From Solobacterium sp. (GTDB lineage: Bacteria; Bacillota_I; Bacilli_A; Erysipelotrichales; Erysipelotrichaceae): DNA of 31,004 bases. The DNA is taken from assembly GCA_017419465.1 (NCBI GenBank), contig JAFOLE010000222.1, forward strand, positions 1-31,004, written 5' to 3'. A model generated the notes under the pieces. The model had not been told where the DNA came from. It worked only from the letters and a program-made list of their open reading frames with translations, and did no database searches. Positions 14,917 to 24,062 of the stretch are shown here, one piece after another. How positions within the stretch are numbered: position 1 is the stretch's first letter; each line of letters begins with the position of its first letter. Position numbers and translations under genes: made by a program.

Positions 14917-17682
14917 ATGGAACAGTATATTGTGACGGGCATGAGCTGTGCCGCCTGTCAGGCAAGAGTGGAAAAAGCCGTCAATGCGGTGGAAGGCGTG
15001 GACTCCTGTGCGGTGTCCCTGCTTACCAACTCCATGGGCGTGGAAGGCACCGCGTCCCCGGAGGCGGTCATCAAAGCTGTGGAGAATGCCGGCTATGGTG
15101 CCTCTCTGAAGAATGCGCCGGTGAAACAGACCTCTTCGCTTGCGGCGGAAGAGGAAGCCCTGAAAGACCATGAGACGCCGAAGCTGAAACGGCGGCTGAT
15201 CCTGTCGCTGGGATTCCTGTGTGTGCTTATGTACATTTCGATGGGCCACAACATGTGGAACTTCCCGCTGCCGGGATTCCTTGAACATAACCACCTGGGA
15301 CTGACGCTGACGCAGATGATCCTTGCGCTCATCGTCATGGTGATCAATAAGAAATTCTTTACGAGCGGGTTTTCGTCCCTGATGCACGGCAGTCCGAACA
15401 TGGATACCCTGGTCGCACTCGGATCGGGCGTGTCCTTTCTCTGGAGTGCCGCGGTATTCTACCGGATGACGATCATGATCACAAGCGGCGCATCCAATAT
15501 GGATCTCATGCCGCTGTATCATGATGAACTCTATTTCGAAAGCGCCGCGATGATCCTGGCGCTGATTACGGTCGGAAAGATGCTGGAGGCGATGTCCAAG
15601 GGCCGGACAACCGATGCGCTGAAAGGCCTGATGAAGCTGGCGCCGAAGACTGCGGTGCTGATCCGAAACAATGAGGAAGTTACGGTTCCGATCGAAGAAG
15701 TTGCCATCGGCGATATCTTCGCAGTCCGCCCCGGCGAAAGCATTCCGGTGGACGGCATCGTTACGGAAGGCATGACAAGCGTCAATGAATCCGCACTGAC
15801 CGGCGAAAGCATTCCGGTGGATAAGGCGGAAGGCGATCTCATCAGTGCCGCAACGATCAACGAAAGCGGCTATATCCGTGCCCGGGCAACCCGGGTCGGG
15901 GAAGATACCACGCTGTCGCAGATCATCAAAATGGTCTCGGATGCGGCAGCCACCAAGGCACCGATCGCCCGCATTGCGGACAAGGTCAGCGGAATCTTTG
16001 TGCCGTTTGTCATCGCGGTTGCGGTGATCACCACGATCGGCTGGCTGCTTGCCGGAGAGACCTTCTCCTTTGCGCTGGCACGCGGCATTTCCGTGCTTGT
16101 CATCTCATGTCCGTGTGCGCTGGGACTTGCGACCCCGGTCGCAATCATGGTCGGCAACGGCCTTGGCGCCAAGAACGGCATCCTCTTCAAGACCAGTGAG
16201 TCACTGGAGAATGCCGGCAAGGTTCAGATCATTGCGCTCGACAAGACAGGAACGATCACGGAAGGAACACCGAAGGTGACGGATATCCTGCCTGCAGGAA
16301 TTCCGGAAACAAAACTGCTGGAAACCGCCTATGCCCTTGAGGCAAAGAGCGAGCATCCGCTCGCAAGGGCAATTGTCGCAATGGCAGAGGAGAGACATCT
16401 CTCCCTGCAGGAAGTGACCGGCTTTCAGGCACTTGGCGGAAACGGTCTGACTGCCAATCTTGACGGGAAGACCCTGCATGGCGGAAAGGCGGAATATATT
16501 GAAACGCTCTGTCCGATCTCAGAAGAAATGAAGACCAAAGCCGCAGCGCTTGCGGATGAAGGAAAGACACCGCTCTACTTTGAGGAAGACGGGAAACTGA
16601 TCGGCATCATCGCCGTTGCGGATACGATCCGGGAAGACAGTGCGGAAGCCGTCAGGGAACTGCAGAACATGGGCATTGAAGTGGTCATGTTAACCGGAGA
16701 CAACGAGCGGACCGCAAAGGCAATCGGAAAGCTTGCCGGCGTGGACCGGGTCATTGCGGGCGTACTGCCCGACGGCAAGGAAGCCGTGATCCGCGAATTA
16801 AAGAAACGCGGCAAGACCGCGATGACCGGGGATGGCATCAATGATGCCCCGGCACTTACAAGAGCCGACATCGGCATTGCGATCAGTGCGGGCACCGATG
16901 TCGCAATCGACAGTGCGGACATCGTCCTGATGAACAGCCGCCTGAAGGATGTCGCGGCGGCCGTGCGCTTAAGCCGGGCAACCCTGCGCAACATTCACGA
17001 AAACCTCTTCTGGGCATTCTTCTACAATGTCATCTGTATTCCCCTTGCGGCGGGACTCTATGCCTGGAAGATGAATCCGATGGTCGGCGCGGCGGCGATG
17101 AGCCTGTCCAGCTTCACGGTATGCATGAATGCCCTGCGGCTGAATCTCTTCAATCTTCATGACAGTTCAAAGGACCGCCCGCTGCGGAAGAAGGCGTTGC
17201 CGTATACGGAAGAACCGGTAACGAAAGAAGAGCCGGAGGCACAGAAGGTGACCCTGCATATTACCGGCATGATGTGTCCGCATTGCGAGGCAACCGTGGA
17301 GAAGGCGCTGAAACAGATCGACGGCGTCACGGACGCAAAAGCCAGTCACGAACAGGGCATTGCGGAAGTCACCCTGAACAAAGATGTGGATATCAACGTA
17401 CTGAACACCGCAGTTATCGATGCGGGTTATGAAATCACTGACACACAGGAAAAGGAGGAAGAAATCAGAATGGAAAAAGTACTGCATGTGGAAGGCATGA
17501 TGTGTGAGCACTGCGAGGCAACCGTAAAGAAGGCCCTCGAGGCAATCGACGGCGTGGAGAGCGCTGTTGCGGATCACAACGCCAACATCGCAACCGTCAC
17601 ACTTTCGAAGGATGTCGCCGATGAAGTTCTGAAGGAAGCCGTTGAGGCAAAGGACTACAAGGTGACCGGATTCGGCGCATGA
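14917..17682 (+). CDS. copA: Copper-exporting P1B-type ATPase CopA with a C-terminal double metal-binding extension
   Basis: This 921-residue pump exports Cu(I) from the cytoplasm using ATP. An N-terminal metal-binding domain (residues 1-70) has GMSCAAC (Cys11, Cys14). The membrane helices contain the copper-gate motif SCPCALGLATP (Cys398, Cys400). TGES marks the actuator domain, DKTGT carries the phosphorylated Asp442, SEHPLA is the HP motif and GDGINDAPAL ends the P domain. Unusually, two more heavy-metal-associated domains follow the last helix: GMMCPHC (Cys787/790) and GMMCEHC (Cys863/866). Family members usually end after the last helix and carry extra domains at the N-terminus. The last domain looks like a fused CopZ with its own SD and ATG. 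It starts six bases after csoR and overlaps the next gene by four. Confidence 0.95.
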   Translation: MEQYIVTGMSCAACQARVEKAVNAVEGVDSCAVSLLTNSMGVEGTASPEAVIKAVENAGYGASLKNAPVKQTSSLAAEEEALKDHETPKLKRRLILSLGFLCVLMYISMGHNMWNFPLPGFLEHNHLGLTLTQMILALIVMVINKKFFTSGFSSLMHGSPNMDTLVALGSGVSFLWSAAVFYRMTIMITSGASNMDLMPLYHDELYFESAAMILALITVGKMLEAMSKGRTTDALKGLMKLAPKTAVLIRNNEEVTVPIEEVAIGDIFAVRPGESIPVDGIVTEGMTSVNESALTGESIPVDKAEGDLISAATINESGYIRARATRVGEDTTLSQIIKMVSDAAATKAPIARIADKVSGIFVPFVIAVAVITTIGWLLAGETFSFALARGISVLVISCPCALGLATPVAIMVGNGLGAKNGILFKTSESLENAGKVQIIALDKTGTITEGTPKVTDILPAGIPETKLLETAYALEAKSEHPLARAIVAMAEERHLSLQEVTGFQALGGNGLTANLDGKTLHGGKAEYIETLCPISEEMKTKAAALADEGKTPLYFEEDGKLIGIIAVADTIREDSAEAVRELQNMGIEVVMLTGDNERTAKAIGKLAGVDRVIAGVLPDGKEAVIRELKKRGKTAMTGDGINDAPALTRADIGIAISAGTDVAIDSADIVLMNSRLKDVAAAVRLSRATLRNIHENLFWAFFYNVICIPLAAGLYAWKMNPMVGAAAMSLSSFTVCMNALRLNLFNLHDSSKDRPLRKKALPYTEEPVTKEEPEAQKVTLHITGMMCPHCEATVEKALKQIDGVTDAKASHEQGIAEVTLNKDVDINVLNTAVIDAGYEITDTQEKEEEIRMEKVLHVEGMMCEHCEATVKKALEAIDGVESAVADHNANIATVTLSKDVADEVLKEAVEAKDYKVTGFGA
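17453..17682 (+). other. Internal translation start inside copA that would release a free CopZ-like domain
   Basis: Within copA and in frame, AGGAGG (17453-17458) is followed 11 bases later by ATG (17470). Starting there gives a complete 70-residue heavy-metal-associated protein beginning MEKVLHVEGMMCEHC and ending at the copA stop codon. The residues just before it (EKEEEIR) form a charged linker of the kind a former SD would encode. I infer an ancestral copA-copZ junction that lost its stop codon while the copZ start was kept. Whether it is still used cannot be read from the sequence. Confidence 0.5.
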
Positions 17683-17927
17683 AACAGATCATCCTCGGCA
17701 TCGACGGCATGATGTGCGGCATGTGCGAAGCACACGTCAATGACTGCGTACGGAATCATTTCAAGGTGAAGAAGGTCACTTCCAGCAAAGCGAAAAAACA
17801 GACCGTGATCCTTGCGGAGGAGGTAATCCCCGAAGCGGATCTGCGTGCCGCCATCGATCCGACCGGCTATACGGTCACATCGTATGCGGTGGAAGACGCA
17901 AAGAAAAAGGGACTGTTCGGTTTCTGA
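17679..17927 (+). CDS. CopZ-like copper chaperone (heavy-metal-associated domain protein)
   Basis: This 82-residue single-domain protein has the ferredoxin-like heavy-metal-associated fold and probably carries Cu(I) to CopA. The metal motif is GMMCGMCEAHV (Cys13, Cys16), a CxxC with an extra Met between the cysteines. It is divergent from the CopA domains, with a basic middle (FKVKKVTSSKAKKQ) and a C-terminal tail of about ten residues (DAKKKGLFGF) beyond the usual end. The ATG overlaps the copA stop codon by four bases. Its basic surface contrasts with the acidic CopA-fused domains and would suit docking. It is followed by a strong terminator. Confidence 0.88.
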   Translation: MKQIILGIDGMMCGMCEAHVNDCVRNHFKVKKVTSSKAKKQTVILAEEVIPEADLRAAIDPTGYTVTSYAVEDAKKKGLFGF

Positions 17928-17940
17928 AATGCATTACCCG

Positions 17941-17972
17941 GCCGATATCCGCTGTGATATCGGCTTTTCTGT
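17941..17972 (+). terminator. Rho-independent terminator of the copper operon
   Basis: A 9-bp perfect stem (GCCGATATC, six-base loop, GATATCGGC) is followed by TTTTCTGTTT. It closes csoR-copA-copZ. Confidence 0.88.
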
Positions 17973-18003
17973 TTCGGAAAGCGGGTACGGTACTGTGCCG
18001 GGA

Positions 18004-18012
18004 TGCTAAAAT
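18004..18012 (+). promoter_or_regulatory. Possible extended -10 promoter for the tandem channel operon
   Basis: TGCTAAAAT reads as an extended -10 (TG-N-TAAAAT), and ATG 18024 lies 11 bases downstream. Transcription would then start about five bases before the ATG, giving a very short leader. The -35 is weak and the SD is poor (GAGAAT). No other promoter is visible between the terminator at 17941 and this gene. Confidence 0.4.
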
Positions 18013-18023
18013 GAGAATAATCC

Positions 18024-20927
18024 ATGAGCGAACCCAGACAGAAAAAGCGATTCAAATTTCTGAAACGAAAGCCGGTTTCCTTCCGGCGTTTTGTGGTTGG
18101 CATGGTTTCGGCCGTGCTGATCTTTTCGTTGCTGTTTACGGTCGGCATGCTGGGAGTGGATACCATCAAGTACACGATCGAGGCAGACGAAGCGATCCGG
18201 CGCATGGAAAATGCGATCATTGTATCGGAACGCAGTGCCCGTACGATTTCTCAGAACTATGAACTGGAGATGAAACACAAGCTGCTGTTTGCGGCGTATC
18301 TTTATGAACACGATCCGGAAATTCTCAAGGAGAAAGGTGTCCCCATTCTGCCTGCCGGAAATCCGTTTGCGGTCTACGACGACAAAGGCTCCATCCTTTA
18401 TCAGGACGACCGGTTCCCGAATTTTTCGCGCGGCCGGATCCTGAACTATATCGAAGAATTCCGGAACGGCGGGGATGATACCGGCTATGTGACGACGGAT
18501 GAAGCGCAGCGTGTCCTGTTTGCGCAGGTTCAGTACGGTGTCTATATCGCCATGGTGGAAGATCTGGGTGTGACAGACTATATCACGCGCTCCCTCAGCA
18601 ACACCCGGGCCATCATCGCGGCATCAAGATCGCGGCAGTCCTTTTCCATCGCCGAACGCAACGGCACGTTCTTTGCCGGTCCGGACTGGCTGGATGTGCC
18701 GGAAGGCACACCGATCGAAGAGGTGATCGGCGGTCTGGAAAATGCCATCGGAAGTGATGATAACCTGTCCGAACTCTTTGTCGGAAAGGTCAATGGCCGC
18801 CATTACTTTGCGCTGCGCAAGGCGATGCCGGATACGGACGGTATCATCGGCTACTACCTGCTTGATATCGGCTATATTGTCAGTCAGTCTCTGAATACGA
18901 TCGCCGTCACGCTGCTTACGATGCTGAGTGCGCTGGTGGTTCTGCTGTATTACCTTTACCAGTACCGGAAAGACCGGCTTCTGAATACGCCGGAGGAACA
19001 GCAGCTGTTCCGCAGCAAGCGCCGCGTATTGTTCATTCTCGGCATTGCGGTGACCGCGCTGGTCGCATACTATGCCCGCACGGTGTTCTGCATCTCTTCC
19101 TATGTCATGGATGATGAACAGGAAATCGAGGAGCTCAACGAAATAGTAACCGCCAGCAGCGAAGCGGTCCGCGAGGTCGTAAATACGTTCCGCTACGGCT
19201 ATAACGAAACCTCGGACATCATTGCCCGCTACCTTTCCGCACGTCCGGAAGCACGTAACCGCGAAACACTTCGGGAACTGTCCGGAATGTTCGGACTCAA
19301 CTATCTGATGGTCTTTGATGAAAACGGAAATGAAGTGGTCAGTGATTCGAATTATCTTGATCTGTCGCTGTCTTCAGATCCCGAAGCGCAGACGTATGCC
19401 CTGCGTCCGCTGCTCAACGGCGTGGATGTTTCGGCAGTCACCGGAATCAATGACATGACCGGTGAATATGAAGCGATGGCCGGCAGTCCCCTCTGCGATG
19501 CGAAAGGCCGTCCGGAAGGAATGGTTCTTGCGTCCATTCCGGCCGATCAGGAACAGAAGATTGAACTGGAACGCTCCCTGGATACGATACTGGATGAAAT
19601 CATGAGCGGCGGTCAGACGGAATTCTTCCTGGTGAATCAGGATGACCGGTACTTCGTGCATACCCCGCACAGTATGCTGGACTATATGTCGGTGGAGGAT
19701 TACGGGTTTACCGAAGAGGTTCTGACACCGGGATTCAGCGGCCGGGTGGATCTCGGCAATGCCCCGTACTATATGACCCAGGGAGAACTGAATTCGCTCT
19801 ATGTATATGCCGCAGTGCCGTTCTCTGTCGTATTCGGCACACGCTTCGTATTCACCTTTCTTGCGGCGGCAGCGGCAGCGGTGCTCTTCCTGATCGGCGC
19901 ATCCCGGATCCAGCGCGTGAAGATCACGCGTATCTCTGCCGGAAACGAATCAATGGATCCGGCAATGAACGGACACGGCGAGCTGACGAAAATCGCAGGC
20001 GAAACCGGCCGGAAGAAGGAACGCCGTCCCGGCAGCCGGATCACGCCGGAAGACAGGACAACCGTGCTTCTGATGCGGATCATTCAGGGCGTCGGTGCGG
20101 TGATGGCAGTGGTACTGCTGTTCCGTGACCGTCTGTTGCCGGAAAACTCGATGATCCGGTTTGTGATGGATGGAAACTGGCCGCACGGCATGAATGTCTA
20201 TGCGGTGACCGCAATCATGATCCTTGTGCTTACCGCAATGGTCGGCGTCACCATGGTGCTCGGCGTCCTGCGGATCCTGTCCCGCATTCTCAGTCCGCGG
20301 GCAGAGACGATCTGCCGGCTGTTACGAAGTGCAGTGGAATATCTTTCCGTACTGATGGTCGCATATACCGCATTCGGCTTCCTCGGCGTGCGGGTGGAAA
20401 CCCTGATCACAACAACAAGCGTCATGGCACTGCTTGTCGGTATGGGCGCACAGGACCTGACGCAGGATATCATTGCCGGTCTCTTCCTGATGTTTGAGAG
20501 TGAATTCCAGGTCGGCGATGTGATCGATACCGGCGGAAAGATCGGTATTGTCCGCGAAATCGGCCTGCATTCCACCAAGCTCATTGATATGAACAACAAT
20601 GTGCTGATCATCAGTAACTCCAAGCTGGCGGATATCATCAACCGGACGCAGCGGACCAGCTTTGCCTTTGTGGACTTTGCGGTTTCTTCCGATGTGAAGA
20701 TCCGTGACCTTGAAGCACTGTTCAGGGAAAAACTGCCGCCGCTCAGGAAGAAGTATCCCAAGCTCATCGGCGCACCGTACTTCCGCGGCGTGACGACCTT
20801 CACCGGAGCCGCGATGAAGTGCAGCGTTGCGGCGGAAGTCATGGAAAAAGACCGGATTCCGATGGAACGGATCCTGAACAAGGAAGTACTGCATATCCTG
20901 CAGGATGCGTCCATCAGCCCAATGTAG
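18024..20927 (+). CDS. MscS-family mechanosensitive channel with two extracytoplasmic sensor regions (first of a tandem pair)
   Basis: This 967-residue membrane protein is far longer than E. coli MscS (286). The order seen is: helix (about 24-47), extracytoplasmic region of about 235 residues, helix (about 288-312), helix (about 335-354), a second extracytoplasmic region of about 240 residues resembling Cache domains (NYLMVFDENGNEVVSDS is typical), helix (about 598-620), a basic cytoplasmic linker, then the channel module. That module has the pore helix MALLVGMGAQDLTQDIIAGL, rich in Gly and Ala as in MscS, followed by the beta domain signature ESEFQVGDVIDTGGKIGIVREIGLHST. The sensor regions suggest gating or tuning by a ligand as well as membrane tension. 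The next gene is a paralogue 15 bases downstream. Confidence 0.9.
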   Translation: MSEPRQKKRFKFLKRKPVSFRRFVVGMVSAVLIFSLLFTVGMLGVDTIKYTIEADEAIRRMENAIIVSERSARTISQNYELEMKHKLLFAAYLYEHDPEILKEKGVPILPAGNPFAVYDDKGSILYQDDRFPNFSRGRILNYIEEFRNGGDDTGYVTTDEAQRVLFAQVQYGVYIAMVEDLGVTDYITRSLSNTRAIIAASRSRQSFSIAERNGTFFAGPDWLDVPEGTPIEEVIGGLENAIGSDDNLSELFVGKVNGRHYFALRKAMPDTDGIIGYYLLDIGYIVSQSLNTIAVTLLTMLSALVVLLYYLYQYRKDRLLNTPEEQQLFRSKRRVLFILGIAVTALVAYYARTVFCISSYVMDDEQEIEELNEIVTASSEAVREVVNTFRYGYNETSDIIARYLSARPEARNRETLRELSGMFGLNYLMVFDENGNEVVSDSNYLDLSLSSDPEAQTYALRPLLNGVDVSAVTGINDMTGEYEAMAGSPLCDAKGRPEGMVLASIPADQEQKIELERSLDTILDEIMSGGQTEFFLVNQDDRYFVHTPHSMLDYMSVEDYGFTEEVLTPGFSGRVDLGNAPYYMTQGELNSLYVYAAVPFSVVFGTRFVFTFLAAAAAAVLFLIGASRIQRVKITRISAGNESMDPAMNGHGELTKIAGETGRKKERRPGSRITPEDRTTVLLMRIIQGVGAVMAVVLLFRDRLLPENSMIRFVMDGNWPHGMNVYAVTAIMILVLTAMVGVTMVLGVLRILSRILSPRAETICRLLRSAVEYLSVLMVAYTAFGFLGVRVETLITTTSVMALLVGMGAQDLTQDIIAGLFLMFESEFQVGDVIDTGGKIGIVREIGLHSTKLIDMNNNVLIISNSKLADIINRTQRTSFAFVDFAVSSDVKIRDLEALFREKLPPLRKKYPKLIGAPYFRGVTTFTGAAMKCSVAAEVMEKDRIPMERILNKEVLHILQDASISPM

Positions 20928-20942
20928 GAAAGGAGGAGGACG

Positions 20943-23888
20943 ATGGCAGAAAACAGGACAGAAACCACATCAGCCGGCAAACGTACCGGACGGATCCATC
21001 ATGTCATTCTTGCGGCCGTAATACTCCTGCTTGTAAACGGGCTGGTGCTTTCCGTTTTTACGCTGTTTGAACAGACAAAAAAACTCGAATCCCGTGTCAG
21101 CAACAGTATGGACCGTCTGTATACGTCCATCACTGCCGCAGAAAACGCCAGTGAAGGCCTGACGTCGATTTTTGACAACCGTTACCTCGAACGGCTGGAA
21201 TTTCTGAAACATGTCGCGGACAACGAGGCGGAGGATTACAGCACCCTCATGCAGTTTGCGGCCCGGTATCTCGGAGCGGATGATCTGTTTGTCATGGACC
21301 GCCGTACCGGAACCTATCTCTACGGCACCGGGGAAGAACCGTCAAAGGAGGCGGTCAGTGATCTTGCGGTATATCTTCAGAAACAGGAGACTTCCCGCAA
21401 TGTCCGGGTCTTTGAGGGAAACCGGTACTACATGCTGTTTCTGACGGACCGGCTTACCCTGGTGCAGTGTGTTTCCGGCGAGGCATACGAATACTTCATG
21501 GACAACATCTATACGCCGGAGGAAGTCATCCGTACCAACCTGAGTGAAGGAAACAACTTCTCCTTTGCGGTCCGGGGCGGCACCGTTCTGTATTCCCCGA
21601 ATGAATCGGAAAACGGCATGAAGCTGACGGATATCATGGAGATCCAGCAGAATCTGCCAGCCTTCGTGGACGGTCATGAGGACCGCTTCTCCGTCGCAAA
21701 ATACAACGGACAGATCCTTCTGATGATGAACCGTCATATCGACGGTGTCGGACTGGATCTGTATCACGGCACCTCTCTGGATTATGTATTCACGAACACC
21801 GAACGGATCGTCTGGCCGGTGCTTGCCGGCATTGCGATCATCACGGCGCTGTATATTCTCTACAGTTATTTCCTGCGGGATGATTATGTAAACAAACGTT
21901 CCCTGATCGGCATGACCAGGGAGATCCTGCGGTATAAGAGCACGGCGTTTGTAATCCTGTCGGTGATCTTTATTGCCGGTGCGGCATATTACTCCCGGAC
22001 AACGACCGGGCTTGCGGACTTTATTCATAACTACCCGCAGGCCTTAAGCAATGCGGAAAACGCCTACTATGATTCCATTGTCTGCCAGCGTGATCTTCAG
22101 GAGGAGCTTGATAATGCCTCCGTTCAGAACGCACAGATGATTTCCGCTTATCTTTCCGATTATCCCGAGCGCCGCACGGAAGAAGAACTGGGACAGCTCT
22201 CCGATATCTTCCGGTACGACTACATCATGATGTTTGACCGGACCGGTACGGAAACCTTATCGGATTCGAGATATACCGGCTATGTGATCTCCACCGATCC
22301 CAATGCCCAGTCGTATGTGTTCAATCCGCTGAAGAAGGGCGTTCCGTATGTGATCCGGGAAACCGCAGAGGATGAGCTGACCGGACAGGAGAACCGCATT
22401 GTCGGCGTCACAACGAAAAATACGGACGGTCAGGTGGACGGCTTCCTGCAGACCGTGTTCCGTCCGGTTGACCTCGACTATGCGCTTGCCATCAGTACGA
22501 TGGCGAATACGTTTGACAACTCCGTACTGTCCAATACCTTTGAAAACTTCGCGGTGGACCGGGAGAGTGAGGAACTGATCTATGCGCCGAATCATGAACT
22601 GATCGGAGAAGCCGCGCGGGATGCAGGCTTTCCGGAAGAAGCGCTGCGCAGCGGATTCACCGGTTATCTGGATATGAAAGAGGAACAGTACTTCGCGGCA
22701 TCCAAACAGGTGGAAACGATGTATCTGTATAGCGCGCTTCCGGTATCCCTGATCTTCATGGGACGCGATCTCTTTGTGGTGATCGCGGTGATCCTGGTGT
22801 TCCTGAGCATTCTCTGTCTTACCTGGCTGCTTGGACGGATGGTCATTCCCCACCGCAGAAAGGAAGACGTGGTCCTGCCGCCGCCGGTATCGCAGCGCGG
22901 ATCGGACGGCATGATTCTTGTGGAGACGGAAGAAGGCATCTTCAAGGAGACACTGGCGCCGCATAAGCGGTGGTCGATCCTGCCGCGCAACTGGCTCAGC
23001 ATGAACGCCGAGGAAAAACTCGGCATTGTGGTGGGCAATGTCCTGCTTGTTATCTCCCTGATTTTCCTTGTGATCGTGGAAAGCCGTGATCAGATTTACG
23101 GAGAACACAACCTGATCAGCTATATCCTTGGCATGACGTGGCCGAAGGGATTCAATATTTTCTCGGTCAGTGCCGCGCTCATTACGGGCATTACGATCTT
23201 TGTGGCGGCATATATTATCCGGAGCCTGCTGTTGTTGCTGGCGAGATTATTGGATTCAAGAGGCGAGACTGTCTGCCGTCTGTTAAGAAGCTGCGTGAAG
23301 TATGTGGCGGCGATTGCGGCACTGTATATGACCTTCAGTTTCTTCGGCATGGATGTTAAGAGCCTTGCGGCATCGGTCGGTTTCCTGGCACTGATCGTCG
23401 GTTTCGGCGCAAAGAGCCTGATCACCGATATCGTGGCCGGTCTCTTCATCATCTTTGAAGGGGAATTCCAGGTCGGCGATATCGTTGAGGTTGCCGGTTA
23501 CCGCGGTATGGTAAAGGAAATCGGCCTGCGCACCACAAAGATCATCAGCTGGGACAAGAACGTCAAGATCATAAACAACCACAACATCACCAGCCTCGTG
23601 AACCTCTCCATGCGCAACAGCTTTGCGACGGTCAGTTTCCGTATTCCGGTGACGGTGAATATCGATGATCTGGAAAAGATCTTTGCGGAAGAAGTAAAGG
23701 AACTTCCGAAGAAGTATCCGGATATTATCGGCGAGCCGTTCTTCTCCGGTGTGTCCTCCTTCAATGGCACCACCATGGAATGCTGGATCAGTGCGGAAGT
23801 GGAAGAACTCAACCGCGGCGATATGGAAAAGGCACTTGCCCGGGAAGTACAGGAAATCCTTGCGAAGCATGAGATTCCGATGAAGTAA
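20943..23888 (+). CDS. MscS-family mechanosensitive channel with two extracytoplasmic sensor regions (second of a tandem pair)
   Basis: This 981-residue paralogue of the preceding protein has the same layout: helix (about 20-42), extracytoplasmic region, helices (about 283-305 and 325-345), a second Cache-like region (YDYIMMFDRTGTETLSDS parallels the first protein), helix (about 605-630), a cytoplasmic linker and an MscS channel module. The pore helix is GFLALIVGFGAKSLITDIVAGL and the beta domain has EGEFQVGDIVEVAGYRGMVKEIGLRTT. The linker and sensor regions have diverged much more than the channel modules, so the duplication is old and the two probably sense different things. A strong SD (AAGGAGG) and a 15-base gap show co-expression. 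Mixed heptamers are conceivable. It is followed by a strong terminator. Confidence 0.9.
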   Translation: MAENRTETTSAGKRTGRIHHVILAAVILLLVNGLVLSVFTLFEQTKKLESRVSNSMDRLYTSITAAENASEGLTSIFDNRYLERLEFLKHVADNEAEDYSTLMQFAARYLGADDLFVMDRRTGTYLYGTGEEPSKEAVSDLAVYLQKQETSRNVRVFEGNRYYMLFLTDRLTLVQCVSGEAYEYFMDNIYTPEEVIRTNLSEGNNFSFAVRGGTVLYSPNESENGMKLTDIMEIQQNLPAFVDGHEDRFSVAKYNGQILLMMNRHIDGVGLDLYHGTSLDYVFTNTERIVWPVLAGIAIITALYILYSYFLRDDYVNKRSLIGMTREILRYKSTAFVILSVIFIAGAAYYSRTTTGLADFIHNYPQALSNAENAYYDSIVCQRDLQEELDNASVQNAQMISAYLSDYPERRTEEELGQLSDIFRYDYIMMFDRTGTETLSDSRYTGYVISTDPNAQSYVFNPLKKGVPYVIRETAEDELTGQENRIVGVTTKNTDGQVDGFLQTVFRPVDLDYALAISTMANTFDNSVLSNTFENFAVDRESEELIYAPNHELIGEAARDAGFPEEALRSGFTGYLDMKEEQYFAASKQVETMYLYSALPVSLIFMGRDLFVVIAVILVFLSILCLTWLLGRMVIPHRRKEDVVLPPPVSQRGSDGMILVETEEGIFKETLAPHKRWSILPRNWLSMNAEEKLGIVVGNVLLVISLIFLVIVESRDQIYGEHNLISYILGMTWPKGFNIFSVSAALITGITIFVAAYIIRSLLLLLARLLDSRGETVCRLLRSCVKYVAAIAALYMTFSFFGMDVKSLAASVGFLALIVGFGAKSLITDIVAGLFIIFEGEFQVGDIVEVAGYRGMVKEIGLRTTKIISWDKNVKIINNHNITSLVNLSMRNSFATVSFRIPVTVNIDDLEKIFAEEVKELPKKYPDIIGEPFFSGVSSFNGTTMECWISAEVEELNRGDMEKALAREVQEILAKHEIPMK

Positions 23889-23916
23889 CAGCGCACCAGG
23901 GATAAATCATCTTATG

Positions 23917-23945
23917 AGCGTTCCGGAATACCGGAGCGCTTTTTA
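23917..23945 (+). terminator. Rho-independent terminator after the channel pair
   Basis: A 10-bp stem with one G-U pair (AGCGTTCCGG / CCGGAGCGCT) and a four-base loop AATA is followed by TTTT. Confidence 0.9.
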
Positions 23946-23967
23946 TCTGAAACATCCATGTCAGGCA

Positions 23968-23995
23968 TTGATACAAATACGATATATCGCATAAT
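23968..23995 (+). promoter_or_regulatory. Candidate promoter upstream of the nuclease remnant
   Basis: TTGATA (23968-23973), a 16-base AT-rich spacer and CATAAT (23990-23995) form a fair sigma-A-type promoter. It may be a leftover of the degraded gene at 24063, or it may drive a long leader into the hyp operon. Confidence 0.35.
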
Positions 23996-24062
23996 GTATA
24001 TGAAAAGAAGAAACAGAATGACGGATATTTTTCCCGGATGAAATGCGTAAATTTCCGTTTGT

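Noticed and set aside
14512..15522. A 336-codon - strand open frame opposite csoR and copA
   Set aside because: It crosses the CsoR operator and two well-supported genes and has no protein-like features.
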